Position numbers and translations under genes: made by a program. From Typha latifolia (Eukaryota > Streptophyta > Magnoliopsida > Poales > Typhaceae): a stretch of 64,000 nucleotides of DNA. This document shows, piece by piece, positions 25,427 through 35,668 of this stretch. The notes beneath the pieces were generated by a model. It saw nothing but the letters and a program-made list of their open reading frames with translations, searched no databases and had not been told where the DNA came from. The stretch spans positions 2,803,209-2,867,208 of the forward strand of contig CM034100.1 in the NCBI GenBank assembly GCA_019914945.1. Reading direction: 5' to 3'. Numbering within the stretch: the first letter of the stretch is position 1; each line of letters begins with the position of its first letter.

Positions 25427-27366
25427 TTTTGACATATGTAGTTTCCTCAATCACCAATAATGCAGCTGTAGATCCAAGTTGTTTCTGGTCTGGACATGCT
25501 CATTCTTTTTTCACCATCCTAAATGATGTATTGCAATGGATGCTAGCATCAGTTTGTAATATTTCTCCAAAAAATTATGCCTTGGCAGGCATGAGAACAA
25601 AATTAATTTTAGCAGATGGAATAGTAGGTAACTCAGTACAGGTGATACAGTAGAGAGTCATCATCTAGGATGCAGAGACTAATTAGCAGCAGACAATCCA
25701 TAGATATTTAATCATGATCGCATCTTTGCAAAGTGTCCAATAATTTCAAAGGCAATAATTTAAAGATCCCTAATAACAATTATTGCATTGACAAGAATGG
25801 GATTTAATAGGTTCAATACTTGGTTGCTTATTTGCTTGTCAGACAGACACCTGCAATAGCAGGGTAAAATGAGTCAATATTCACAAAATACTATTTTTAT
25901 CATGTATATTTATATCAATGCAAGTAGAGTACCATCGCTGTTTTCTTCAAGAAGTACATTAAAGTAAGCATGTGATCAAGTACATATATGAATAATTAAG
26001 TACGTACGATGCTATAAAGTACATATAGGAATCATGGCAATGTTGCCAGATTCCCAAGCAAAGGCGCATTAATTATTAGCAGTAACTTGCAAGTCTGAAT
26101 GAAGATTGAATTAATCAATGGTAGCACACGTTTCGCCTCGAGGAGAAGAAAGCGCATCCTTGAGCATTTAAATTAAGCCCCTTGTTTAAATCAATAAGCA
26201 TCAATTGATACCAGGGAAGAATATATACATAGAGAATAGCAAGTGTCTCAGAGGCCACCGCCACCACCACTACTGTAGCCTCAGTAGTCATGTTCTATTA
26301 GACTTGTTTGGTTTGAGATTAAACTTCAAATTTGATTAGATATAGAAAAGATAAAAAAATATTTAGTTACTGAATCAATTTAAGAATCTTAAACTTAAAG
26401 CAGACATAGCGTTAGGTTATGACAAGTCAAATAAGTTATAGATTTGTTTTCTCCTTAGGTCTGAAATATTTTTAAAAAAATTAATCGAGTTGGCCAATCT
26501 AAATGTATTAAAAAGAATTAGCCCTTTTATTTTGTCTATAATTAACAAGCTCATAATCTATTAATAAAAAGGCAAAGTGTCTCACAAGGAGAGGCGTCAG
26601 TGGAAAAGCATAATCTATTTCATTTTCGTTAATAGTTATTTGCTCATTTATGCAAAGAGCAATGATTTAATACTAACCAATTAGTTATTATCTACTAATA
26701 AATAGATAAGTATATAAGACATTATATATATATATATGACTAGATTTACCAATAAGTAAATATAATTTAAGTATTTTTTTTATTATTTATTCTTATAATT
26801 GTTTCCCTAATATTAAAAGTGCTGATTTTTTACTAATTTATTATTATTTTTATCTTTTATAAAAAATAGATAATTAAAAGAGATAAGTGAAACACTAATT
26901 TATATTTATAATTTAAAAATATAACTAGTGGTTTCGGTTCAACAATCGGTATTTTGATTAATTTTATTTAGTATTATTTAATCTATCTAAGTTGATCCAC
27001 GGTCGCACGAAACACTTTATGCGCGCGACTCCGTGAATGCGCACCACGGGAATAACGGCGTTACGGATAAGAACGCGAGGATCACGCCCGACAAGGCTGA
27101 CGCGGATCGGGCCCAACCAACTGTACGTTACCGCCCACGTGTCTCCATCCATTTCACCGTCGGGCCCGATCGTCCCTTTCCCCGGGTCCCCAACCTCTCC
27201 TTAAAGCAATGGTGGGTGAAATCCACCACCATAACTTCCCCCAACCCTCCCCACCACGTAAATTATCGCGAAAGCAAACGAAGACGAAGGGAAGGGGGAA
27301 AGGCTTCCTCTCTCTCTCTCCGCTTCTATAGATCTCGTCAGATCTCGAGTCCCCACGGCGATCGCC
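25427..27366. other. Intergenic region after the transporter pair
   Basis: The start is presumably the 3' UTR of copy 2. The middle (about 26300-26950) is very A/T-rich. From about 27000 the sequence turns GC-rich toward the promoter and 5' UTR of the next gene, with a G-box at 27136-27141 and a short CT run near 27309-27321. ORFs at 25429-25653 and 27033-27425 show no family resemblance. Confidence 0.6.
27136..27141. promoter_or_regulatory. G-box upstream of the PNRC-like gene
   Basis: CACGTG in the context CCCACGTGTC, about 225 bp upstream of the ATG at 27367. ACGT-core sites of this type bind bZIP/bHLH factors; occupancy here is not shown. Confidence 0.35.
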
Positions 27367-27846
27367 ATGGGGACGGAGTTACTACGTCCACAGGACTGCC
27401 TCATGCGGGCCTTCAACAAGCCTAACAGGAGCCCTAACTCTAGCAGATCGTGGGGGCAGCAATCGTACCCGAAGCCGAGGAAGAGGAAGGAGGGATCTCC
27501 GAAATTAGCGAAGGGCAAGCATATGGTGATGGGGCAGGTCACTATCCTCAAGCATGGGGAGTCGCTGGACTCGGTGATGACGGGGAGGAAGAAGAGGGAA
27601 GCAAGCGCCGACTCATGGGAGGTCGCCGTGTTCGGGTCAGCGAGGCTGGGGCCGGACCCGGACGCGATCCCCAAGGAGGTGAGGCTACGGCCGGTGAGGT
27701 GCGGCGACGCGTTCGCCGGAGTGGGATTCACGCTCTCGCCGTCGCCGAGGGCGCTGCCGCTGCCGAGCTTCCCGAGGAGGAGGAAGGAGATGGGAGTGGA
27801 CGATTCGAAGACGAAAGGTCTCAGGCGATTGCTTCGCCTGGAATGA
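27367..27846 (+). CDS. Small basic protein with PNRC/Edc1-like proline motif
   Basis: A single-exon ORF of 159 residues starting MGTELLRPQDCL, a start I recall from a small uncharacterised plant family. The N-terminal 80 residues are basic and Ser/Pro-rich with a conserved-looking patch GQVTILKHGESLDSV (56-70). Residues 116-135 read FAGVGF, then SPSPRALPLPSF. This closely resembles the short LPxPxF motif by which metazoan PNRC and yeast Edc1 proteins bind the DCP1 EVH1 domain. An LxxLL-like LRRLL lies at 152-156. A role in mRNA decapping is therefore possible, but it rests on the motif only. GC-rich coding sequence and a CT-rich leader fit a monocot gene. Overlapping ORFs in the other frames are shadows. 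Confidence 0.8.
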   Translation: MGTELLRPQDCLMRAFNKPNRSPNSSRSWGQQSYPKPRKRKEGSPKLAKGKHMVMGQVTILKHGESLDSVMTGRKKREASADSWEVAVFGSARLGPDPDAIPKEVRLRPVRCGDAFAGVGFTLSPSPRALPLPSFPRRRKEMGVDDSKTKGLRRLLRLE

Positions 27847-28201
27847 GAGAGAGAGAGAGAGGGCCCTGGAATGAGAGAAAGTGAATGGGGGGCATCTACT
27901 CGTCGATTCGTTTCCTGCAGGGAAACGGGGATGATGGGGAGGTGGGATAAATTAGAGAAGGAAATGAAATAGTTGTGAATGAGAATATATTTCTGGACTT
28001 GTTGTGAATACTATATAAAATTTTCTCTCTCACTTAAATTAGCTCACGACCTTCTAATTTCTAAATTTTACAATAAATATAGTAACTTTAATCGTTTATA
28101 ATAAAAAAAAGCTATATATGGAGAAGACGATGCTTCGTCTATTTAAATTTAAAGAATAGACATCAGTCTTCTCTACTACCACTTTTGCTCAAAACTTGAA
28201 C
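27847..28201. other. Spacer upstream of the P450
   Basis: Contains the 3' UTR of the PNRC-like gene, with a short GA run at about 27846-27860, and the P450 promoter with a TATA-like TATATAT at 28113-28119, some 85 bp before the P450 ATG. Otherwise A/T-rich and without genes. Confidence 0.55.
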
Positions 28202-30675
28202 ATGGCTCTCATCTATCTCTTCTTCTTCCTCCTCGTCATCCTCCCCTTCTACCTGCTGTTCCGCCTCCTCCTCCTCCCCCACCGCACCCGCCTACACTTC
28301 CGCCGCCAAAACATCCACGGCCCGCCCCGCCGACTCCTCTCCGGCAACGCTGCCGACATCCGCGCCGTCATCGCACGGGCCCAGTGCGCCCCCTTGCCCT
28401 CCTTCCACCACGACGTCGTCCGCCGCGTCATCCCCCACTATGGCGAGTGGTCGGCGCAGTTCGGGCGGTGTTTCCTGTACTGGTTCGGGATCAGGCCGCG
28501 GCTTGCGGTGGCGGAGCCGGATCTCGTCCGGGCGGTGCTGGTAGATTCGACCGGGTCGTTCGAGAAGGTCGGGTTCAACCCTACATCGAGGCAGCTGTTC
28601 GGAGAAGGGCTGGTCGGGCTCAAGGGGAAGAAGTGGGCCCACCATAGGAGAGTGATCGCGCCGGCTTTTAACATGGAGCGAATCAAGGTAAGGAGGTCGA
28701 ATCCATCCCTTTGACCCCCCTCGCTTCTATCTATTTTCTTGTGCTCTTGACTCTTGTTTTGTTGATTTATCTGGATATCTGGACAAAAAGTTAAAAATTT
28801 AGCCAATTAATAGTAGGGTGATATAAACTGGCATTTGTTCTTGGTAAATTAGATTAGGGTTCATATAAGTTTGAAGATTAACTGTTTGCTGTAGTGTTGG
28901 GTACCTGCAATTGCTACGAGCACATTGTCTATGTTGGAGAAATGGGAAGTGCAAGGTGGGAGTAGCTCTGAGTTTGAGATTGATGTGCATAAGGAGTTCC
29001 ATACCTTCAGTGCAGATGTCATTTCTCGAGTGGCCTTCGGAAGTAGCTACGAGGAAGGGAAGCGGATCTTTCAATTGCAAGATGAGCAAACGCTGTTAGT
29101 TTCTCTTGCACTACGAACCGTGTACATTCCAGGGTTCAGGTGAGTCTCTCTATGTGCTTTATGTAGGGTAAACGACAGAGGGTTCAGACTAATCCATCTT
29201 TGCCCTTAACTTTCAAAACGCCATGTCAATCTCATTGTCGTATTATATTCATTACAAAACCGTTGATTTTAGAGTTCGAGGAGTGAACTTAAATTACGCG
29301 GTATTCTCATGTCAGACATCTTGTAATTAACCATCTGAAGCATTTTCTAGTTCATGGAAATGATAGAATGAAATATTAACAAACATTTGTCTAATGGTAG
29401 CGCATCAATGCCTAAAAAAGATTTAGTATGGATAACAAAACATGTTTGTATAAATAAAAATAATATGGCAGAATAGGATAAGATGATATGGTTATCTTTC
29501 AATTGCAGGTTTTTGCCAACAAAGAAGAACAAAAAGAGATGGAGACTGAATAAGGAAATTCGAAGTTCTTTACAGAAACTGATTGAGGTTAACAAAAACG
29601 ATTGTGAGAATTCAAAAAATTTGCTTGGTCTAATGATATCAGAAAATAGAAGTGGCAGTGAAGAGAAAATGGGAATTGAAGAAATCATTGATGAGTGCAA
29701 GACATTTTACTTTGCTGGCAAGGAAACAACAGCTAACTTTTTGACATGGGTAATACTTCTTCTAGCATTACATCAAGATTGGCAGAACAAGGCGCGTGAG
29801 GAAGTCACCTATGTTTGTGGTCACAGTGAGCATCCTAATGCTGAAGATCTGGGCAATCTCAAAATTGTAAGTTTAAGCTTTCCGGTTTATATACGAAAGT
29901 ATAATATCCAAATAGTGCTCTTTGTGCACAAGCTAGTGAATGATTCCCTCGATAGACTTTAACCTAGATGCTAGATGTTAGGGTCTTATGGGTATTACTT
30001 CATGTGTATACTCTTAAGAATTTGATTAAGGTGATGACTTCCTTGAATGGGTCATTAAAGGATTGCATGTTTTTTTCTCCTTTGATTCAAAAAGATACCT
30101 GAGTCTAGACAATGGCGTAGCAGATATTGCATTCTTGATTGAGAGCACAATGATAAATCATCCTTGCCACATAGACAGCTATCCTGTTTATGTGATCTTT
30201 AGCAATATATTTCTTGGCTAATTATTCAGATAATATATCTCTACCAACATCAACACAGGTAAACATGGTGGTGAAGGAAACTCTCAGATTGTATCCTCCA
30301 GCAGTGGCACTTAATAGAATAACCACCAGGGATGTCAAGCTAGGCTCCCTCGACGTACCAGCTGGCACGCACATCTACATGCCTACTCTAGCCATACACC
30401 ATGATGTCGAAGTATGGGGTGCTGATGCTAATGAGTTCAATCCATTGAGATTCGCAGACGGCAAGGGGCATCATCTTGGCGCATTCTTTCCCTTTGGTAT
30501 TGGGCCTACCATTTGTGTCGGCCAAAACCTGGCACTTGTTGAGAGCAAAGTAGCTCTTTCCATGATTCTGCAGCGTTTCGAGTTTGATGTCTCATCTTCT
30601 TATGTTCACGCTCCCATGCTACTGATGACCCTTCAACCGCAGTATGGCGCACAAGTTCTCTTCCGCAGGATTTGA
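28202..30675 (+). CDS. Cytochrome P450, CYP72 clan (CYP721/CYP734/CYP749-like)
   Basis: Four exons (28202-28687, 28895-29139, 29509-29866, 30259-30675) give 501 residues. A hydrophobic N-terminal anchor (about 2-24) predicts an ER-bound monooxygenase needing P450 reductase. Landmarks: [19 protein letters not shown] in the C-helix region, FAGKETT of the I-helix (312-318), ExxR as E370-R373, FNPLRF near 423-428, and the heme loop [10 protein letters not shown] (442-451) with the ligand Cys449. The Arg usual two residues before the Cys is Thr447, which is odd. The clan includes brassinosteroid- and gibberellin-modifying enzymes, but the substrate cannot be told from sequence. The first exon is far more GC-rich than the others. 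The ATG at 28202 is used; the codon two upstream is TTG. The exon 2 junction gives CWVP where relatives usually have GWVP. Confidence 0.92.
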
Positions 30676-31390
30676 GTTTGTACATGTCAGTTGCCATGTA
30701 AATTTTCTCCAAGGAGGCAAGGAGAACTTGATGCTTCATGCATTGAGCTAGTTGATATGCCAGAGAGGATGTGGTAAGCTGATGGTTTGTCACATTGTTA
30801 CTGCAATGGAGAGAGAGTTCCACAATAGCAGAACAATGTAATTCTGCAGGAAATCTTTTGCTACACAAGAAAAGTTTGCTGAAACACTGCAGAATGACTG
30901 CAATTATATGTATATTATGTATAATTCGCAACCTAATTTGGTGTAATGGGATATGCAATATTGTCAGCTTTAAACTGTAAATAAATAAACTTTCTTTTAA
31001 TATGTTTTTTTGAAATGTTGACTTTCTTTTAGTATTGTCAGATTCTTCAACACTGTCTGCAGATATATGCATTTGTCTTTTCTCAGAAGAAAAAAAAAGA
31101 AAAGAAAAGAAAAGAGAAAAGAACTTCGTATGATGGATACCTACGAACAACTCCAAGACGCATCAATATGGTGTTAAATTTCATTAGATTTGAGTACTTT
31201 TGTCTAATATAAAAATGCTTCATAAATCATAATGGTAGCTTTGTAACTTACAATTGGATGGACAATTTTTGAATCCGACCCGCTTTCCCCTCCAACCCGA
31301 AGCACCTACGCAGCACGTGCAGAGCTCCCATGGGTACCATTTTGCCATGCCGCACTTCAGGTTGCCTTCGCTTCGGAGGAGATAAAAGAG

Positions 31391-31424
<34 letters not shown>

Positions 31425-31430
31425 TCTCCA
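30676..31430. other. Intergenic region after the P450
   Basis: P450 3' UTR followed by A/T-rich DNA with a purine run (A and GAAAA units) at about 31086-31121. The last 100 bp are GC-richer and hold the (CT)n tract that leads into the small gene at 31431. The antisense ORF at 30506-31156 overlaps the P450 end and is not supported. Confidence 0.55.
31394..31422. repeat. (TC)n tract just upstream of a start codon
   Basis: About 14 TC units ending 8 bp before the ATG at 31431, hence in the presumed 5' UTR, as also seen at 14392-14429. Confidence 0.92.
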
Positions 31431-32222
31431 ATGGCGGGCGCTCTCCTGAAGCACCTGAGGACTGGGATCGGAGCACCGCCGCCCTCGCGGGTGGCGCTCT
31501 CCGCTGGCGATCTTTTCCTCCGGGTCACCTTCTTCTCCGACGAGGTTGAGCATGTCGACCCAACCGAGGTAATTATACCCACGTTCCCCTTCTTCCTTCG
31601 GAGTAGTTCAATGTTCTTTCCTCTTTGTTTAGAATGAGAGGATTGGAGTTGGAAATTAGGTTTTCTCTAGACGTTGATTTGATCTTGGTTAGTGCCGTAA
31701 ACTAGGGCGAGTTTAGTAGCGTTCATAGAATAAAGGATGAGATATTGGTGGAATAATATGTTGGCCATTTTACTTTCTCATATAAGGAGGAGGATACCGC
31801 TGATCATGTTTTCTGAGGATAAATTTGACTCAAGCTGGATAAACGTGACTTTATCTGGATAATCTTGGATATGGATATCGGCTTGGACAGATAATTCCTT
31901 TCTTATTTTCACCCATCTAGTGTCCCCACAGACTGAAAGAATTTTTTTAGCAAAACAAAGAATGAAGTTGCTTTTAGTTCTGAAACTTTTGTGATTTTTA
32001 AAACAAAGAAGAAAAGATTCTTGTTGCACATATAACACCCTTGCATAGTTTAATTATGTAAATACTTGTAACCTATAAATGCAATTTAGCTCAACTCCTT
32101 AGTCCTTATCAGCTCATTTGATTAGCTTTCTCTGTGATTATATTGGTAGTGCTCTTCCTTTACCATTACCTTTCGTCTGTTCGTCAATGGTTTTTATTGC
32201 GTGATTGATTAAGCATGAGATG

Positions 32223-32259
<37 letters not shown>

Positions 32260-34787
32260 AAAAGGTTTTGAGAGATCTATTTGTTGCAACTTCTATAGTT
32301 GGTTTGAGCTCCTTTAATAGTTTGTTTTGAGGATAAAGATCATCACAATTCTTGAAATGCTCACTGCGTTCTATGTTTCTGCATATATGGTGTATGTTAT
32401 GAAATAAGGTTTATTGTACTTTAACTGTCGCCATGTCCTATTATAGTTTACTGCCTTTTATTCTCAGCTATTTTAGCATACCCGTGGAAATTAATCCACA
32501 TCTTGGCCTGTCTATCTTTCTGATAATGTTATGCAACAGGACATATTGTAATGTACCAAGCAGAAATATTATATTTATTGATTGAGTAGTTATACAAGTT
32601 GACAAGTTTATATAATTAGGATTTTCTTAATTAAAGTTATTTGTTTACTTCTTCTCGGGGACATTTGAAGAACCTTTTCTCCCAACCAAGGGTACAGCTG
32701 GTTCATCGCTTAAATGGTGGATGGTTGGATTCTGCACTAAGGTCATTCAGCACTCAAGCTGCAACAACATCTAGTTCTCCGCAGCCTCCTCCGCCTCTGG
32801 AGAAGACCCGCTTTGGTGGCCTTAAAGATGAAGACCGCATTTTTACCAACTTATATGGCATTCATGACCCTTTCCTCAAAGGTGCAATGAAGCGGGGTGA
32901 CTGGTATAGAACAAAGGATTTGGTGGTTAAGGGATCAGACTGGATTGTCAATGAAATGAAGAAATCTGGTCTCTGATGTCGTGGAGGAGCTGGCTTCCCA
33001 TCAGGCCTCAAATGGTCTTTCATGCCAAAGGTATCAGATGGACGACCTTCGTATCTTGTTGTTAATGCTGATGAGAGTAAACCTGGAACATGTAAAGACA
33101 GAGAGATCATGTGTCATGACCGACACAAACTACTTGAGGGGTGCTTGATTGCAGGACTTATATCTATATAAGAGGGGAGTATGTAAATGAGTGTCGAGCC
33201 CTTGAAAAGGCTAAGAAAAGAGGCATATGAAGCAGGAATGCTAGGAAGAAATGCTTGTGGATCAGGTTATGATTTTGATGTACATATACATTTTGGTGCT
33301 GGTGCTTATATTTGCGGTGAAGAGACAGCTTTGTTGGAGAGCCTTGAAGGCAAGCAGGGGAAACCAAGACTTAAGCCACCTTTTCCGGCTAATGCTGGTC
33401 TATATGGCTGTCCAACGACTGTCACAAATGTGGAAACTGTTGCTGTTTCTCCCACAATTCTTAGGAGAGGACCTGAATGGTTTGCAAGCTTTGGCCGGAA
33501 AAATAATTCAGGTACAAAACTGTTCTGTGTGTCTGGTCATGTGAACAAACCTTGCACTGTGGAAGAGGAGATGAGCATTCCACTGAAGGAGCTGATAGAG
33601 AGGCATTGTGGAGGTGTCAGAGGAGGGTGGGATAACCTGCTTGCTGTTATACCTGGGGGTTCATCTGTTCCTCTCCTGCCAAAGCACATCTGCGATGATG
33701 TCCTCATGGACTATGATGCCCTTAAGGCTGTTCAATCTGGACTTGGCACAGCGGCCGTGATTGTGATGGATAAGTCCACCGATGCCATCGATGCAATAGA
33801 AAGGCTGTCTTACTTCTATAAGCATGAGAGTGAGGGGACTAGATGGCTTTGGATGATCATGGAGAGGCTGAAGGTGGGTAATGCGAAGCTCGAGGAGATC
33901 GATATGCTTCAGGAGGTCACAAAGCAGATCGAAGGGCACACCATATGTGCCCTGGGGGATGCTGCTGCATGGCCTGTGCAGGGGCTGATCAGGCATTTTA
34001 GGTCAGAGCTTGAGAGGAGGATCAAGGAACGAGCAGAAAAGGAGCTGCAGCTGCAGCTGCATAAAGGCTTGCATAAGTTATTTCAATCTTCAACTTCCTT
34101 ACTCTGTGGCAGTAATAATGAAAGCTCCTAGGTGCTATTTCTGTGAGGTAGACCCTCTTGCGGCCTTGTATGAATCATAAATTTGTACTTGTTAGTTTAG
34201 AAAGCTTGATGCAGTTTTGGAACTCTCGGAAACTACAAAGCAGAACATGTGCTTTAATTCTTCCATGCTCTAAACATTTGTTTGTGGTCTCTGTATCTAC
34301 TGTAGTAACCAACTCAATTTAATTATATTTGTGGTAATACTTACACTGGTTTCAGTTTTGGAGGGACTGGTGCATAATTTCATATAGTCAATTGCACAAT
34401 AAGTTTTGTCTCGATATAGCTATGCTCATTTTATATACTTATATAAAAGAGATTATATCAGTGTAAATTATTACTGTGTTTTTTATAGATTTGTATAAGT
34501 TGTAATAATTATATTTAATTTAATATAAAGATGAAATAATAATTTAACAAAATAATAGTTGGCTGAAGTAATATATAAAAATATTGGATGAAAAAATAGA
34601 GGAGAGAGAATTATATATTAGCAAACTAATATTAAAAATAAGTGGTTATTTACTTATTATATTAGGTATAAAAAATATTATTATGAGAAGAAATCTTTTA
34701 GATTCTAAGGTATCTTGTCTGGAACCTATGAACAGAGGCCCAGACAAGCGCCCAACTCTCATGGCAATAGGTGCCCCAGTACCTTAA
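31431..34787 (+). CDS. Tentative two-exon small protein, unrecognised
   Basis: Exon 1 (31431-31568) encodes 46 residues starting [19 protein letters not shown] and ending in EHVDPTE before a good GTAATT donor. The start is Arg/Ala-rich with few acids, as in mitochondrial presequences. A plausible partner exon is 34710-34787: it follows an AG in the same phase, encodes 25 residues rich in Pro ([13 protein letters not shown] at the end) and stops with TAA, for a total of 71 residues. I do not recognise the protein with certainty. If this pairing is right, the 3.1 kb intron contains the broken NDUFV1 copy. Without splicing, exon 1 runs on to a stop at 31637 (68 residues). Confidence in exon 1 is moderate; the pairing is weak. 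Confidence 0.38.
32227..32256. repeat. (AT)n microsatellite
   Basis: About 15 uninterrupted AT units in the A/T-rich stretch between 31638 and 32640, which otherwise shows nothing recognisable. Confidence 0.93.
32644..34131 (+). pseudogene. Broken intronless copy of the complex I 51-kDa subunit (NDUFV1)
   Basis: The sequence matches the mitochondrial NADH dehydrogenase flavoprotein 1 from part of the presequence (RSFSTQAA) to near the C-terminus with no introns. Damage seen: no ATG at the 5' end (the frame opens at TTG); an in-frame TGA at 32974-32976, where the conserved [10 protein letters not shown] block expects Arg; a deletion near 33156 removing part of the region between the GCLIAG and [11 protein letters not shown] blocks and shifting the frame; a one-base insertion near 33216 that shifts it again; loss of the CGQCTPCR iron-sulfur ligands, so that YKHES joins EGTRWLW near 33830; and a shift at the end that hides the likely original TAA at 34062-34064. 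The longest open piece is 33187-34131. A processed copy is likely, though some plant genes of this family may have few coding introns. Confidence 0.88.
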
Positions 34788-35668
34788 AATAAGGCTATTT
34801 AAAGCCTAGTAGGAACTAGGAATATTCCTTTTATGTGAGCAGAAGAGAAGATATATATATATATATATATAAAGGACATTTTCGCTATAAAGCTTGTAAT
34901 ACAAGTGGCAATTTGCAAAATTTCCATTGCCAAACTGGCACCTGCACTAACCTCTTGGATAATGACCTGTCCACTGTCTCCATTCTACTCCTTTTCGCTT
35001 AATAATTCAATAGCTTGGAAGTATGCATTCAAGTCTCTTAGAGGAAGCAATCAATAGAGACAGACTAAAGTTCGCTGTAGACTGTAGCCAACCTACTTCT
35101 CTCTCGGCAAAAAGCATGGCCGCCAATGTTCTTTTCTTCTCGAGAAACTGAGGGCATCACAAGTTGCATGATTTCTGACCTAGTTTCATAGCTGGAGTTC
35201 CCTCCGCAAGCCAAGGTGGAAGTCAACCAAGGTATCGATTTTTTTTTTAAAAGAAAAAAAAAAGACTCAAACTCTCTTTTTTTTTTTTTTCTAAAATAGA
35301 GTTCAAGTTTGGCAAACTCTTTTACGAGCTATTATATATTTTTGAAACGTGGAATAGTTAGAACCAAGCAAACCTATATCCAAATAATTTGTAGCAAAAT
35401 ATACTTCGATTATTATCATAGACACGTCAGCAACTGGCCACGTTATTAACAGCAAAAGCTCGATTAGCTCCGTTCTTATTCTTGACGTGCTCGAAAAGAT
35501 AACAACTCTCTCCATACCACCCAAAATAGAAACTATTACCATCAAGCCTTGTTTACTATCCTTCCTTGTCCCACTATAAAGCCCCCCCCACCCCTCCCCT
35601 AATCTATTTCTAATTCCGGCAAAGCAAAGGTACTTTTTTGAAAAAAGTAAATATTACAATAAAAAGCT
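34132..35668. other. Region between the NDUFV1 copy and the FAF-like gene
   Basis: Apart from the candidate small exon at 34710-34787, this holds A/T-rich DNA, an (AT)n run at 34851-34871, poly-A/poly-T stretches near 35230-35295 and the FAF-like promoter with a TATA box at 35575-35581. The minus-strand ORF at 35303-35545 has no recognisable relatives. Confidence 0.55.
35575..35581 (+). promoter_or_regulatory. TATA box of the FAF-like gene
   Basis: TATAAAG followed by a C-rich leader, 94 bp upstream of the ATG at 35669. This spacing fits a core promoter. Confidence 0.55.

Noticed and set aside
27450..27884. 144-residue ORF overlapping the PNRC-like gene in another frame
   Set aside because: Gly/Glu-rich frame shadow; the chosen frame has a conserved-looking start and the motif.
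28292..28806. Several minus-strand ORFs over P450 exon 1
   Set aside because: They overlap a clearly recognised P450 exon and reflect its high GC content.
33187..34131. Working NDUFV1 gene
   Set aside because: Nonsense codon, frame shifts and loss of the iron-sulfur ligands just upstream and inside make a functional subunit unlikely.
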